The translations under genes were made by a program, and so were the position numbers. From Prochlorococcus marinus str. MIT 0918 (lineage in GTDB: Bacteria > Cyanobacteriota > Cyanobacteriia > PCC-6307 > Cyanobiaceae), in NCBI RefSeq assembly GCF_027359415.1, contig NZ_CP114780.1:1116001-1180000 (forward strand): 64,000 nt of DNA, in the 5' to 3' direction. Shown piece after piece: positions 1-11,337 of the stretch (positions are counted from its first letter, which is position 1; every line of letters starts with the position of its first letter). The notes under the pieces are model-generated. The model did not search any database. It worked only from the letters and a program-made list of their open reading frames with translations, and was not told the DNA's origin.

Positions 1-102
1 AAAAAAGTCTTAATTCCTTTTGTAAAAGAAATTGTTCCAGAAATCCATATTAAGGAAGGCTGGTTAATAATTTCTCCTCCTAAAGGTCTATTAGACCTTT
101 AA
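1..102 (+). CDS. rimM: Ribosome maturation factor RimM, C-terminal end (partial)
   Basis: An open frame runs from the first base to a TAA at 100-102 and encodes 33 residues. It contains the motif [13 protein letters not shown] followed by [10 protein letters not shown]. This is the typical ending of RimM, where the PRC-barrel domain closes with a PFV..IVPEVD strand and a PP.GLL(D/E)L tail. RimM binds ribosomal protein S19 and helps process 16S rRNA and mature the 30S head. Only the tail is visible, so the start and the N-terminal domain lie outside the window. manC begins 18 bases downstream on the same strand. Confidence 0.75.
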   Translation, partial: KKVLIPFVKEIVPEIHIKEGWLIISPPKGLLDL

Positions 103-120
103 AAATTCATTCAACTATAG

Positions 121-1578
121 ATGTATAACTTAGATAACAAAAAAGTGACTAACAAAAAATTAATACCAGTAATTCTGTGTGGAGGGACAGGGACAAGGTT
201 ATGGCCTTTGTCACGAGCTAGTTATCCAAAACAGTTTTGGGCGCTCAATAGCAAGAAAACCTTATTGCAAGAAACTCAACTGCGTCTTCAGAGCATCAAA
301 GGAATACATGACCCTTATCTAATTTGCAATGAAGATCATAGATTCATAGTTGCAGAACAGATGAGAGAAATAAATGTGAAGACTGGAGCGATATTTCTTG
401 AGCCAACTGGAAGAGACACTGCTGCTGCAATAACAATTGCAGCCCTCAAAGCTAATGAAGAAGAACAAGATCCTTTATTACTTGTTCTATCAGCAGATCA
501 TCAAATTATGAATGAAGGAAAGCTAATTGAAGCTATCCAAGCAGGTTCAAGTGCAGCAGAAGCAGGTAGATTAGTAACTTTTGGTATATGCCCAACTAGT
601 CCAGAAACTGGATATGGATATATAGAAGCCGAAGAACAAACAAGCAACAATCCATTAATAGCAAAGTCAATTAAGAGATTTGTCGAAAAGCCCGATAAAC
701 TAACTGCCGAAAAGTTTTTACAAGACAAGCGTTTTACATGGAATAGCGGAATGTTTTTATTTAAAACAAGTGTGATTCTAAAAGAACTGGAAAAGTTCGC
801 ACCTGAAATAGTTTCTTGTTGCAAACAAGCATTATCAAGAGAAATGAAAGATCTGGATTTTCTCAGACTAGAGAAAAAATCATTTAATCAATGTCCAAAA
901 ATCTCGATTGATGTAGCAGTTATGGAAAAAACTAAACTAGGTTCTGTCCTGCCTCTAAATGCTGGCTGGAGTGATATTGGAAGCTGGAAAACCCTTTGGG
1001 AGACAGCCGATAAAGACGAAAATGGGAATGTTATAAGAGGCAAGGTAATTGCACAATCAAGTCAAAACTGCTATTTCCGTAGTGAACAACGTCTGGTTGT
1101 TGGACTGGGGGTGCAAGATTTAGTAATAGTAGAAACTGATGATGCAATCCTCATAGCAGATCGTGAAGAATCTCAACTGGTTAAAGATATAGTTAAAAAA
1201 CTTGAAAAAGATAATACTTCTCAGGCACTAACCCATTCAAAAATTTATCGGCCTTGGGGGCATTACACTTCGATCATTGAAGGAAAGAGATGGCAAGTAA
1301 AAAGAATTGAAGTTAATCCAGGAGCAAGTCTTTCTCTACAAATGCACCACCATAGAGCAGAACATTGGGTTGTGGTACGTGGCACTGCCTTAATTGAAAA
1401 AGATGGTATAGAAGAAATATTAGGAGAAAATCAAAGTACATATATACCCCTAGGTTGTACACATAGACTTTCCAATCCTGGCAAAATGACTTTAGAGTTA
1501 ATAGAAATTCAAAGTGGGGCCTATATTGGAGAAGATGATATTGTTAGATTTGAAGATAAATATGGTAGGAAAAATTAA
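121..1578 (+). CDS. manC: Mannose-1-phosphate guanylyltransferase / mannose-6-phosphate isomerase (type II PMI)
   Basis: Makes GDP-mannose from mannose-1-phosphate and GTP, and probably also interconverts fructose-6-phosphate and mannose-6-phosphate, feeding surface polysaccharide synthesis. The 485 residues match the bifunctional ManC/AlgA length. The N-terminal nucleotidyltransferase shows the signature GGTGTRLWPLSR at about residues 21-32, then YPKQF near 36-40 and FVEKP near 189. The C-terminal cupin (isomerase-type) domain begins near YRPWG (about 376) and carries the metal-binding stretch QMHHHRAEHW near 407-416. The gene follows rimM by 18 bases and converges with glmS across a 15-base gap, so no separate terminator is evident. 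The family assignment is secure; whether both activities are retained is inferred from both domains being intact. Confidence 0.9.
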   Translation: MYNLDNKKVTNKKLIPVILCGGTGTRLWPLSRASYPKQFWALNSKKTLLQETQLRLQSIKGIHDPYLICNEDHRFIVAEQMREINVKTGAIFLEPTGRDTAAAITIAALKANEEEQDPLLLVLSADHQIMNEGKLIEAIQAGSSAAEAGRLVTFGICPTSPETGYGYIEAEEQTSNNPLIAKSIKRFVEKPDKLTAEKFLQDKRFTWNSGMFLFKTSVILKELEKFAPEIVSCCKQALSREMKDLDFLRLEKKSFNQCPKISIDVAVMEKTKLGSVLPLNAGWSDIGSWKTLWETADKDENGNVIRGKVIAQSSQNCYFRSEQRLVVGLGVQDLVIVETDDAILIADREESQLVKDIVKKLEKDNTSQALTHSKIYRPWGHYTSIIEGKRWQVKRIEVNPGASLSLQMHHHRAEHWVVVRGTALIEKDGIEEILGENQSTYIPLGCTHRLSNPGKMTLELIEIQSGAYIGEDDIVRFEDKYGRKN

Positions 1579-1593
1579 ATCAGATTTTCAAAC

Positions 1594-3498
1594 CTATTCT
1601 ACTGTGACACTTTTAGCTAAATTTCTTGGCTGATCAACATCTAATCCTCGATGAGCTGCAATATGATAACTCAATAGTTGCATAGGAATGACTGTTAATA
1701 AAGGGCTAATTAATTCATTAACTTCAGGAATTGGAAGCAAATGATCAAAGATTTTAGTATCAGGACTTCTAGGAGCAATCCCAATTAAATTTGCATCTCT
1801 TGCTTTTGCTTCTTGTGCATTACTCAAAACTTTATCAAAAACAACGCCCTTATTTGCTATAGATATAACTGGAACTCTCTGATCTAATAAAGCAATCGGA
1901 CCATGCTTCATTTCTCCTGCTGGATATCCCTCTGCATGAATATAACTTATCTCTTTAAGTTTTAATGCTGCTTCAAGTGCAATTGGATAATTAATACCTC
2001 GCCCTAAAAAAATAACATCTTTTGTCTCTGTAAAATGATGAGATAATTCTTCAGTTAAATTATTATGTTGTGATATTAATTCTCTTAAGATTGTTGGTAT
2101 TAACTTTAATTGGTTACATAAATCAATGATTTCTTTCTCTGAACGTGTCTTCCTTCTAGCTGCAAACATTATCGCTAAACCATAAAAAGTTAATAACTGT
2201 CCCAGAAAAGTCTTTGTAGCAGCAACACCAACTTCTAAACCTGAACAAATATCAATTACATTAGGGACTTGACGAGCCAAAGAACTTTCTATTCTATTGG
2301 TTATACCTAATTGTAAAGAAGCAAAATTAGGATCATTTAATGCGGAACGTCGCTCATTTTCCATGGCTAATGCCGCAAGCGTATCTGCTGTCTCACCCGA
2401 TTGTGTAACTCCAATTGTAAGTGTATGAGGTTCTAAAGGAGGCGGTGCATAACGAAATTCACTTGCAAAGAAAACATTGGATGAAAGACCAGCAAATTGC
2501 TCTAAAAGATATGCACCTACCATGGCAGCATGTCTACTGGTTCCACAAGCTAAAATCTGAACACGTTCAATAGAGTCATAGAAATTATGCTCAAACGGAA
2601 AAGCAACTGGGGTTTGAGTCGATAATCCATCAGGTAAATATCTAGAAATCCATAAAGCAGCTGTCTCAGGTTGTTCAAAAATCTCCTTAAGCATGAAATG
2701 ACGAAAACGTCCTTTATCTCCGTCCGTTTCATAACCAGTGATTAATGAAGGAGACCTATGTTGACGTGTCCCCTTCGAATCATAAATTTCTATCCCTAGC
2801 GGAGTTAATAAAGCAACCTCCTTATCTTCCAAAGGCAAAACAGTCCTAGTAAAGCCAGCGAATGCTGGGGTATCACTTGCGCAAAGGAATTCTCCTTCTC
2901 CAAAGCCTATCAGTAGAGGAGCCTTACTTTTGGCCACAATCAAAGAATCAGGAGCGTCGGTCCAGATAACCGCAAGAGCATATGAGCCTTCTAAAAGTTT
3001 TAAAACATTTTGAACAGCAAGTAAAAGAAGTGAACCTGATGAATCAATTCCTTGTTTCTTCAAGCCTTTTAATTCTTCTGATATCAGATGCGGAATCACT
3101 TCTGTATCTGTATCTGATCGAAATTTAATGCCAGTCGATTCAAGTTTTTGCCGCAAAAAATTATGGTTTTCAATAATGCCATTTTGAACAACAGCCACTT
3201 GACCTGCCAAATCCCTATGGGGATGAGCATTGTGCTCATCAGGCTTACCATGAGTTGCCCATCTTGTATGACCAATACCTAAACAACCAGGTGCCCCACT
3301 ATTTTTCAATAAATTAAGTAAATTAACTAATTTACCTTTAGCTCTTTTACAAGTCATTTGACCTTTACTATTACCTTCTATTGCTCTAACTGTTGCTAAA
3401 CCAGCCGAATCATAACCTCTATATTCAAGTTTTTTTAAACCCTCAAGAAGAAGAGGGGACGCCTCACGAGAACCAACTAAAGCAACTATGCCACACAT
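1594..3498 (-). CDS. glmS: Glutamine--fructose-6-phosphate aminotransferase (isomerizing)
   Basis: Produces glucosamine-6-phosphate from fructose-6-phosphate and glutamine, the first committed step to UDP-GlcNAc for peptidoglycan and lipopolysaccharide. The protein begins MCGIVALVG, so Cys2 is the N-terminal nucleophile of the class II glutamine amidotransferase domain; GHTRWATHG lies near residues 77-85. Two SIS domains follow, the first with CGTSRHA near 318-324, and the C-terminus LDVDQPRNLAKSVTVE is the canonical GlmS ending. At 634 residues it is slightly longer than the E. coli enzyme (609). It lies 79 bases downstream of psaC on the same strand and could share its transcript. The short leader leaves no room for a glmS ribozyme. 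Confidence 0.97.
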   Translation of the reverse strand: MCGIVALVGSREASPLLLEGLKKLEYRGYDSAGLATVRAIEGNSKGQMTCKRAKGKLVNLLNLLKNSGAPGCLGIGHTRWATHGKPDEHNAHPHRDLAGQVAVVQNGIIENHNFLRQKLESTGIKFRSDTDTEVIPHLISEELKGLKKQGIDSSGSLLLLAVQNVLKLLEGSYALAVIWTDAPDSLIVAKSKAPLLIGFGEGEFLCASDTPAFAGFTRTVLPLEDKEVALLTPLGIEIYDSKGTRQHRSPSLITGYETDGDKGRFRHFMLKEIFEQPETAALWISRYLPDGLSTQTPVAFPFEHNFYDSIERVQILACGTSRHAAMVGAYLLEQFAGLSSNVFFASEFRYAPPPLEPHTLTIGVTQSGETADTLAALAMENERRSALNDPNFASLQLGITNRIESSLARQVPNVIDICSGLEVGVAATKTFLGQLLTFYGLAIMFAARRKTRSEKEIIDLCNQLKLIPTILRELISQHNNLTEELSHHFTETKDVIFLGRGINYPIALEAALKLKEISYIHAEGYPAGEMKHGPIALLDQRVPVISIANKGVVFDKVLSNAQEAKARDANLIGIAPRSPDTKIFDHLLPIPEVNELISPLLTVIPMQLLSYHIAAHRGLDVDQPRNLAKSVTVE

Positions 3499-3577
3499 AT
3501 ATAAAATTATGAACTTATAAGGTTATGTTTTTTTGGTTTACTCAACCTAGCCCAATATTTGATTCAAACAAATAAAT

Positions 3578-3829
<252 letters not shown>

Positions 3830-3906
3830 CTATAGATAACGTTGCATGTAAAAAACTTTACTCAATTTGGTTCACGATATATTGATTCATGCAAGAGGCT
3901 TCACTC

Positions 3907-3936
3907 TTGTTAACTAGTTACCATTAACCGTAGGAT
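3907..3936 (+). promoter_or_regulatory. Candidate sigma70-type promoter for acpP
   Basis: A TTGTTA hexamer at 3907-3912 is followed after 18 bases by TAGGAT at 3931-3936, which is 20 bases before the acpP start codon. The spacing fits, but both hexamers deviate from consensus. Within 3824-3956 I see no other well-placed pair on the plus strand. Confidence 0.3.
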
Positions 3937-3956
3937 ACGTTCAAATACTCAGAATT

Positions 3957-4199
3957 ATGTCTCAGGAAGCAATTCTCGAAAAAGTGCGCTCCATCGTCGC
4001 AGAGCAGCTCACTGTTGATTCAGCTGAAATCAAGCCCGACTCAAACTTCCAAAATGATCTTGGAGCAGACTCACTTGACACTGTTGAATTAGTCATGGCA
4101 CTTGAAGAGGCTTTTGACATTGAAATACCAGACGAAGCTGCCGAGAGCATTACCACTGTTGGAGATGCTGTTAAATATATAGAAGAAAAGCAGTCTTGA
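3957..4199 (+). CDS. acpP: Acyl carrier protein
   Basis: Carries growing acyl chains on a 4'-phosphopantetheine arm during fatty acid synthesis. The 80-residue acidic protein contains the attachment motif GADSLD, with Ser39 as the modified residue, followed by the recognition helix [10 protein letters not shown]. The start at 3957 gives the standard ACP N-terminus. fabF begins only 8 bases after the stop, so the two are almost certainly co-transcribed, the classic acpP-fabF arrangement. Confidence 0.98.
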   Translation: MSQEAILEKVRSIVAEQLTVDSAEIKPDSNFQNDLGADSLDTVELVMALEEAFDIEIPDEAAESITTVGDAVKYIEEKQS

Positions 4200-4207
4200 G
4201 GATCTAA

Positions 4208-5455
4208 ATGATGGAGAACCTCCATCGAGTTGTTATTACTGGTCTTGGCGCTATTACGCCTATTGGCAATACCGTCGAAGATTATTTCTATGGCTTGCAA
4301 TCTGGCCAAAATGGTGTTGGACCAATAACACTTTTTGATGCATCTAAACATGCATGTCGCTTTGCTGCGGAAGTGAAAAACTTTGATCCAACTGGATTCT
4401 TAGAGCCAAAAGAATCGAAACGATGGGATCGATTCTCAAAGTTTGGTGTTATAGCTGCTAAACAAGCGATTGCAGACGCGGGACTCAAGATTAATGAAAC
4501 TAACGCTTCACGCGTTGGAGTCATCATTGGTTCTGGTGTTGGCGGCTTATTAACCATGGAAACACAAGCCCAAGTGCTTAATAACAAAGGCCCTGGGAGA
4601 GTGAGTCCATTTACTGTGCCCATGATGATTCCAAACATGGCATCAGGATTAGCAGCAATTGCTCTTGGAGCAAAAGGTCCCAGTTCAGCAGTAGCAACTG
4701 CTTGTGCTGCAGGATCTAATGCAATAGGAGATTCTTTTAGGCTGCTGCAGCTTGGCAAAGCAGATGCAATGATTTGTGGCGGAGCAGAAGCAAGCATTAC
4801 TCCTCTTGGTGTAGCTGGATTCTCAAGTGCAAAGGCTCTATCATTTAGAAATGATGATCCTGCTTCAGCAAGTCGTCCTTTTGATTCAGAACGGGATGGA
4901 TTTGTTATAGGAGAAGGTTCAGGAATCCTCGTTCTTGAAACACTTGAACATGCACTAAAAAGGGATGCAGATATCTATGCAGAGTTAATTGGTTATGGAA
5001 CTACATGTGATGCTCATCACATAACGGCGCCATCTCCAGGTGGTATAGGAGGAGCAGAAGCTATAAAAGAAACAATAAAAGATGCGAAAGTAGAAACAAA
5101 TCAGATTGATTATATTAATGCTCACGGAACAAGCACTCCAGCAAATGACCGCAATGAAACTTCAGCTATAAAAACAGCACTAGGCAACAGAGCCCTACAA
5201 ATCCCTATTAGCTCAACAAAATCCATGACAGGACATCTGCTAGGTGGATCTGGTGGCATTGAGGCCGTAGCATGTGTACTTTCCATCAAAAATGGAGTAG
5301 TTCCACCAACAATTAATTATTCCAATCCAGATCCTGACTGTGATCTAGATTATGTTCCTAACACTGCTAGAGAACTCAAATTAAATGTTGTACTTTCTAA
5401 CTCGTTTGGTTTCGGAGGACATAATGTATGCCTTGCATTCCGAAAAATGAACTAA
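4208..5455 (+). CDS. fabF: 3-oxoacyl-[acyl-carrier-protein] synthase II
   Basis: Condenses malonyl-ACP with acyl-ACP during fatty acid elongation (KAS II). The 415-residue thiolase-fold protein has the nucleophile motif TACAAGSNA (Cys near 165), the catalytic histidine motif NAHGTSTPANDRNE near 305 and the second histidine in KSMTGHLLGGSGG near 341. The final GFGGHN loop is conserved. Two adjacent ATG codons, at 4208 and 4211, could serve as start; the GAGG of the upstream stop region gives a ribosome binding site for either. It follows acpP by 8 bases, and tktA follows after 55 bases on the same strand. Confidence 0.97.
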   Translation: MMENLHRVVITGLGAITPIGNTVEDYFYGLQSGQNGVGPITLFDASKHACRFAAEVKNFDPTGFLEPKESKRWDRFSKFGVIAAKQAIADAGLKINETNASRVGVIIGSGVGGLLTMETQAQVLNNKGPGRVSPFTVPMMIPNMASGLAAIALGAKGPSSAVATACAAGSNAIGDSFRLLQLGKADAMICGGAEASITPLGVAGFSSAKALSFRNDDPASASRPFDSERDGFVIGEGSGILVLETLEHALKRDADIYAELIGYGTTCDAHHITAPSPGGIGGAEAIKETIKDAKVETNQIDYINAHGTSTPANDRNETSAIKTALGNRALQIPISSTKSMTGHLLGGSGGIEAVACVLSIKNGVVPPTINYSNPDPDCDLDYVPNTARELKLNVVLSNSFGFGGHNVCLAFRKMN

Positions 5456-5510
5456 ACGAATTCAATAAAGCACTCAATCAGTCATAATCTTTTAATCACC
5501 AAAGAACAAA

Positions 5511-7523
5511 ATGGTCGCTGCGCCCGCTTCCCTTGAATCACTCTGCATTAACAGCATCCGGATGCTTGCTGTAGATGCAATAAATAAATCCAAAAGTGGA
5601 CATCCAGGTCTGCCAATGGGATGCGCTCCTATGGGATATACCTTATGGGATAAGTTTCTTCGTCATAACCCCAAAAATCCTAAATGGTTCAATAGAGATC
5701 GTTTTGTGCTTTCTGCAGGCCATGGGTGCATGTTGTTATATGCACTTTTACATTTAACGGGTTATGAATCAGTAACAATTGAAGACATCAAACAATTTCG
5801 CCAATGGGGTGCAAGAACCCCTGGACATCCAGAAACTTTTGAGACTGCTGGCGTAGAAGTAACAACAGGTCCTCTAGGAGCAGGTATTTCAAATGCTGTA
5901 GGACTTGCTATTGCAGAAGCCCATCTTGCCGCCAAATTCAATAAAGCCGATGCAGAGCTAGTTGATCACTACACATACGTTGTAATGGGTGATGGATGCA
6001 ATCAAGAAGGAGTTTCATCAGAAGCTTGCTCACTTGCAGGGCATCTCAAATTAGGTAAATTAATTGCCTTATACGACGATAATCACATCACAATTGATGG
6101 GAAGACTGACGTTTCTTTTACAGAGGATGTACTAAAGAGATATGAAGCTTATGGCTGGCATGTTCAACACGTGCCAGATGGAAACAATGATGTTGATGCA
6201 ATTGCTAAAGCAATTCATTTAGCCAAAGAAGTTAAAAACAAACCTTCTTTAATCAAAGTTACAACAACAATTGGCTATGGAGCTCCTAATAAAAGCGACA
6301 CCGCAGGTGTTCATGGTGCTCCTCTAGGCGAAGAAGAGACAGAACTTACAAGGAAGCAATTGGATTGGTCCTATGGTCCATTTGAAATTCCGCAAGAGGT
6401 TTATAGCGAATACCAAAAAGCGATTGGTCGTGGAGAAAAACTAGAAAAAGAATGGAATCAACTATTATCAACTTATAGAAGCAAATATCCTATTGAAGCA
6501 AATGAGTTTGAACGAATGTTGCGAGGGGAGCTACCAAATAATTGGGATAAAGACTTGCCAAGTTATTCATCAGATGACAGCGGACTAGCCACTAGAAAAC
6601 ATTCTCAAATATGTTTAGGAGCACTTGGTCCCAATCTTCCTGAATTAATTGGTGGTTCAGCAGATTTAACTCATTCTAACTACACAGATATCAAAGGAGA
6701 AACTGGATCTTTTCAGCCAGAAACCCCAGAAAAACGTTATTTACACTTTGGGGTTAGAGAGCATGGAATGGCAGCAATATTAAATGGAATTGCCTATCAC
6801 AACAGTGGACTAATTCCTTACGGAGGAACATTTCTTGTTTTTGCTGATTACATGAGAGGTTCCATGAGATTATCTGCACTGAGTGAGCTTGGAGTTATTT
6901 ATGTTCTGACGCATGACTCAATTGGAGTGGGAGAAGATGGGCCTACGCATCAACCAATTGAAACAATTCCTTCATTACGAGCTATACCAAACATGTTGGT
7001 GTTTCGCCCTGGTGATGGCAATGAAACTTCTGGGAGTTATAAAGTCGCAATAGAAAATCGAAAACGTCCTAGCTCTTTATGTTTAAGCAGGCAAGGAATG
7101 CCTAACCAAGCAAATTCATCGAGCGAAAAAGTAGCTCTAGGAGGATACATTCTAGAAGATTGCGAAGGTTTACCAGATTTAATCTTTATTGGCACAGGTA
7201 CTGAATTAAATCTTTGTGTTGAAGCGGCTAAAGAATTAACAGGTAAAGGTAAAAAAATCAGAGTTGTTTCTATGCCATGTGTGGAACTATTTGAAGAGCA
7301 AAGCAATTCTTATAAAGAAGAAGTTCTCCCATCTAATGTAAGGAAAAGAATAGTAGTCGAAGCTGCACAGGCATTTGGGTGGCATAAATATATTGGTCTC
7401 GATGGAGACAGCGTAACAATGCATAGTTTCGGAGCATCAGCCCCTGGAGGAACATGTATGAATAAATTTGGATTTACAGTAGAAAATGTATTAGATAAAG
7501 CAAATAAACTTCTTGGTGAATAA
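5511..7523 (+). CDS. tktA: Transketolase
   Basis: A thiamine-diphosphate enzyme that moves two-carbon units between sugar phosphates in the Calvin-Benson cycle and the pentose phosphate pathway. The 670 residues carry the N-terminal motif [15 protein letters not shown] near 29-43 and the ThDP/metal motif [13 protein letters not shown] near 155-167. The central pyrimidine domain has FGVREHGM, and [14 protein letters not shown] is the transketolase signature. Neighbouring thiC and the TPP riboswitch concern synthesis of its cofactor, but tktA itself shows no riboswitch in its 55-base upstream gap. Confidence 0.97.
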   Translation: MVAAPASLESLCINSIRMLAVDAINKSKSGHPGLPMGCAPMGYTLWDKFLRHNPKNPKWFNRDRFVLSAGHGCMLLYALLHLTGYESVTIEDIKQFRQWGARTPGHPETFETAGVEVTTGPLGAGISNAVGLAIAEAHLAAKFNKADAELVDHYTYVVMGDGCNQEGVSSEACSLAGHLKLGKLIALYDDNHITIDGKTDVSFTEDVLKRYEAYGWHVQHVPDGNNDVDAIAKAIHLAKEVKNKPSLIKVTTTIGYGAPNKSDTAGVHGAPLGEEETELTRKQLDWSYGPFEIPQEVYSEYQKAIGRGEKLEKEWNQLLSTYRSKYPIEANEFERMLRGELPNNWDKDLPSYSSDDSGLATRKHSQICLGALGPNLPELIGGSADLTHSNYTDIKGETGSFQPETPEKRYLHFGVREHGMAAILNGIAYHNSGLIPYGGTFLVFADYMRGSMRLSALSELGVIYVLTHDSIGVGEDGPTHQPIETIPSLRAIPNMLVFRPGDGNETSGSYKVAIENRKRPSSLCLSRQGMPNQANSSSEKVALGGYILEDCEGLPDLIFIGTGTELNLCVEAAKELTGKGKKIRVVSMPCVELFEEQSNSYKEEVLPSNVRKRIVVEAAQAFGWHKYIGLDGDSVTMHSFGASAPGGTCMNKFGFTVENVLDKANKLLGE

Positions 7524-7539
7524 AGCGCAGTAAGAAGAG

Positions 7540-8940
<1,401 letters not shown>

Positions 8941-8960
8941 TCAAAAAGTATAGAAAAACT

Positions 8961-8968
8961 AAGGGGTG
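8961..8968 (-). promoter_or_regulatory. Putative anti-P2 segment of the thiC riboswitch expression platform
   Basis: On the minus strand this reads CACCCCTT, 24-31 bases before the thiC ATG. Its CACCCCT is a perfect 7-base complement of the AGGGGTG P2 strand of the aptamer (9076-9070). A ligand-free RNA could pair these two segments, while TPP binding would force AGGGGTG into P2. The pairing is seen directly; its use as a switch is inference. Confidence 0.45.
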
Positions 8969-8996
8969 TCTTTTTTAAAGCTTTGATCACTCTCTT

Positions 8997-9082
8997 TCAC
9001 TTTCCTTCTCCATTAGATTTAATGGAGCAGGTTCAGAGGGTGTGATCTCAGCCAAAAATAACTTTTTGGCACCCCTAGTGAT
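8997..9082 (-). promoter_or_regulatory. TPP riboswitch (THI element) controlling thiC
   Basis: Read on the minus strand, the leader contains all THI-box hallmarks in order. P1 5' strand UCACU is near 9081-9077; AGGGGUGCC is the P2 5' strand at 9076-9068. A P3 stem GCCAAAAA/UUUUUGGC runs into GGCUGAGA. Next come ACACCCUCUGAACCUG, the conserved ACCC..UGAACCUG core, and a perfect 8-bp hairpin CUCCAUUA/UAAUGGAG. GAAGGA then leads into AGUGA (9001-8997), which closes P1. This is the expected order of a TPP-binding aptamer. The thiC start codon is 60 bases downstream, leaving 8938-8996 as the expression platform. Confidence 0.93.
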
Positions 9083-9138
9083 ATTTGTAAGCTAGCGATT
9101 TTTCACACAAAAGGCCTTAAATCTTTGAAAGCAAATAC

Positions 9139-9357
9139 CTAATTCTCATGATTCTTTATATGCAGAATTTCAGTCAATAATTTTTTACGTCGAATATTCC
9201 TACCAATAGCACTAGAACAACTCAAACCGATACCTATCAATAAAGCTGGTACAGCTTGAATTCGATCATTACCTTTGCGATTAAGAAAACCAAATATTGC
9301 AATAAAAACTAAGAGTGGTGCCGCAAAAGAAAGCCAAGAGTTGTTCTTAAATCTCAT
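9139..9357 (-). CDS. Small membrane protein, possibly DUF3188 family
   Basis: A 72-residue protein with two hydrophobic segments, about residues 8-26 (LSFAAPLLVFIAIFGFL) and 34-53 (QAVPALLIGIGLSCSSAIG). A strongly basic stretch (RNIRRKK) follows and suggests a cytoplasmic C-terminus. The organisation resembles the short cyanobacterial DUF3188 proteins, but this is from memory and not secure. It sits 6 bases downstream of the M20 amidohydrolase on the same strand and upstream of the thiC leader. Function unknown. Confidence 0.6.
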   Translation of the reverse strand: MRFKNNSWLSFAAPLLVFIAIFGFLNRKGNDRIQAVPALLIGIGLSCSSAIGRNIRRKKLLTEILHIKNHEN

Positions 9358-9363
9358 AAAAGT

Positions 9364-10551
9364 TTAGCTATGAAGCAAAGATTGGTGTTTTTCCATCCAT
9401 GTTAAAAGAGTTGAATATAATATTTTTATTCCAATTGAAAGACTTTCTTCATCAGGAGCAAAAGCACCATTATGCAATGGTGCGCATCCTTCAGGAGGGG
9501 CCACTCCTAAACGAAACATAGTTCCAGGAACATCTATTAAATACTCGGCAAAATCTTCTGCTCCTAAAGACGGTAAACCTAATCTCTTTACCTTCTCTGG
9601 ACCAAGTAAAGATTTTGCACAATTTTCGACTAAATCAGTGAGAGCTGGATCGTTAAAAACTGGTGGAGCAATAGAGGTATATTTTACTATTACTTCTGCC
9701 CCTAAGCTATTTGCTATGGAATTGATTTTCTTTTCCAACCAAGCTGGAAGCCTCTCATAAAGCTCTGAATCTAAACAACGAACTGTTCCGATTAATTTGA
9801 CTCGATCCGCAATTATATTAAATGCCTTTCCGCCTTCAATTTTTCCAAAGCTGACAACAACAGGCATTAATGCATCCAATTGCCTACTAATTGCCTCCTG
9901 AATGCCACTTATGATCCGTGATGATATCCAAATAGCATCAACAGCCTGATGAGGCCTCGCCCCATGACCACCATCACCTATAACCTCGATTTCTAATTTA
10001 CCTGCTGCTGCAGTCAAAGTTCCATTACGAATTCCAATATAACCACTGGGTAATTCCGGATAAACATGAACGCCAAAAAGAGCATTTAAACCTTTTATAG
10101 CTCCGTCATTCTTCATCCATCTTGCACCAGCAGCAATTTCTTCAGCAGGTTGAAATAACAAACGAACACCAGTTAAAAGGCTCTTGTTTTCAGCTAAAAG
10201 TTTTGCCACTCCAATGCCAATGCATGTATGAATATCATGACCACATGCATGCATTACACCTTGCGTCAAAGAGGAATAAGCTAAGCCTGTTTTTTCTTCT
10301 ACAGGTAAAGCATCCATATCAACTCTCAATCCAACAATAGCTCCACTGGTATTTCCTAATTCTGCAATCAACCCTGTTTTGCCAACTGACTCAGTTACAT
10401 TCCATCCATATTTTTTTAACTCACCTGCAACCAAAGCAGCTGTCTGATGCTCGGCTCCACTTAACTCGGGATGAGCATGTAAATGCCTCCTAAGTTGTAT
10501 CAACTCAGGCAAGAAAGACTGCAAATTGTTATTAGTGGGTAATAAACTCAT
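9364..10551 (-). CDS. M20 family amidohydrolase (IAA-amino acid / N-acyl amino acid hydrolase type)
   Basis: A zinc-dependent amidohydrolase of the M20D (HipO/AbgB/ILR1-like) family. Visible metal-site motifs are HACGHDIHTCIGIG near 105-118, LLFQPAEEIAAGA (catalytic Glu pair) and FGVHVYPELPSG. GGHGARPHQAVD lies in the dimerisation domain and GAEDFAEYL near the end holds the last metal ligand. The 395-residue length is normal. The substrate cannot be read from sequence; family members deacylate N-acyl amino acids or hydrolyse hippurate. The start overlaps the end of the upstream TPR gene by 4 bases (ATGA type), so they are translationally coupled. Confidence 0.87.
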   Translation of the reverse strand: MSLLPTNNNLQSFLPELIQLRRHLHAHPELSGAEHQTAALVAGELKKYGWNVTESVGKTGLIAELGNTSGAIVGLRVDMDALPVEEKTGLAYSSLTQGVMHACGHDIHTCIGIGVAKLLAENKSLLTGVRLLFQPAEEIAAGARWMKNDGAIKGLNALFGVHVYPELPSGYIGIRNGTLTAAAGKLEIEVIGDGGHGARPHQAVDAIWISSRIISGIQEAISRQLDALMPVVVSFGKIEGGKAFNIIADRVKLIGTVRCLDSELYERLPAWLEKKINSIANSLGAEVIVKYTSIAPPVFNDPALTDLVENCAKSLLGPEKVKRLGLPSLGAEDFAEYLIDVPGTMFRLGVAPPEGCAPLHNGAFAPDEESLSIGIKILYSTLLTWMEKHQSLLHS

Positions 10552-11333
10552 ACTGATTTCTTATCTAAAAATTCCATCAAATCTTTTGTAGGTTCAGGAG
10601 GCCAGCGACGGATATTTAAGAGCCAATCTTCTTCTGTATATCGATTATCTAAACCAAAAGCAGCAGCCCAATGACTTTGTGCTTCTCCCAAGACACCTTT
10701 ATGCCATAAAAGTGCACTTAAAGCAGCTCTTCCATCAGCAAACATGGGATAGGTCTTTATCAATGCACGAAGCTGTTCTTCAGCAGCATCTAATTCATTT
10801 AATTGGTAATTTGCTAAGGCTTTACTAGAAAGAGCAATGGCAAAATCAGGATTCACTAATGTTGCTTTATTAAATAGCAATTTTGACTGAAGCCAATCCC
10901 CCTGACTCACCTTGACATTTCCTAAATTATATAAAGCCGAAGCATTATCTGGATCTCTAGTCAGAACCCATTCGTAATCTTCAATGGCCTCATTCCATCG
11001 CTTTAAAGCTTCTTCAGCAATACCTCGATTAAGATGAGGGTCAATCTCATCTGGAAGCATTTCGATAGCACGGTCTTGATCAACAATCGCACCATCAAAA
11101 TCACCCAAAGCAAGACGCACATTTCCACGATTACTCAATGCAACACCATTTGTTGGATATAAATCGATCACATTATCCCAATACCCCAAAGCTTCTTTAA
11201 AATTTCCGGCTCTACTTTCATTTAGAGCCTTTTCAAAGTCCAAAGGAACTGAATGATTCGCTAACGCATCCATAGGATGCAATAACAGAACTAAAAAACA
11301 AAGCGATAAGCAAAAAAATATTTTTTTTCTCAT
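10548..11333 (-). CDS. Exported tetratricopeptide-repeat protein
   Basis: A 261-residue protein with a cleavable-looking signal peptide: MRKK, then a hydrophobic core (IFFCLSLCFLVLLL) and a likely cleavage site near ALA-N. At least four TPR units follow, recognisable from repeats such as GVALSNRGNVRLALGDFDGA, HLNRGIAEEALKRWNEAIED and ALYNLGNVKVSQGDW. The start at 11333 is chosen because it gives this signal peptide and lies 5 bases after the ruvB stop; an upstream extension would overlap ruvB and has no signal-like N-terminus. It may act as a protein-interaction scaffold in the periplasm or thylakoid lumen. It is in one operon with ruvB and the amidohydrolase. Confidence 0.82.
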   Translation of the reverse strand: MRKKIFFCLSLCFLVLLLHPMDALANHSVPLDFEKALNESRAGNFKEALGYWDNVIDLYPTNGVALSNRGNVRLALGDFDGAIVDQDRAIEMLPDEIDPHLNRGIAEEALKRWNEAIEDYEWVLTRDPDNASALYNLGNVKVSQGDWLQSKLLFNKATLVNPDFAIALSSKALANYQLNELDAAEEQLRALIKTYPMFADGRAALSALLWHKGVLGEAQSHWAAAFGLDNRYTEEDWLLNIRRWPPEPTKDLMEFLDKKSV

Positions 11334-11337
11334 ATAA

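Noticed and set aside
3499-3577. glmS ribozyme upstream of glmS
   Set aside because: Only 79 bases lie between psaC and glmS and none of the ribozyme core is visible; the element is mainly found in Gram-positive bacteria.
3832-3855. HLR1-like RpaB site before psaC
   Set aside because: Only one half-site (TTTACAT on the minus strand) fits, the second is poor, and it lies within about 30 bases of the start codon, an unlikely place for an activating HLR1.
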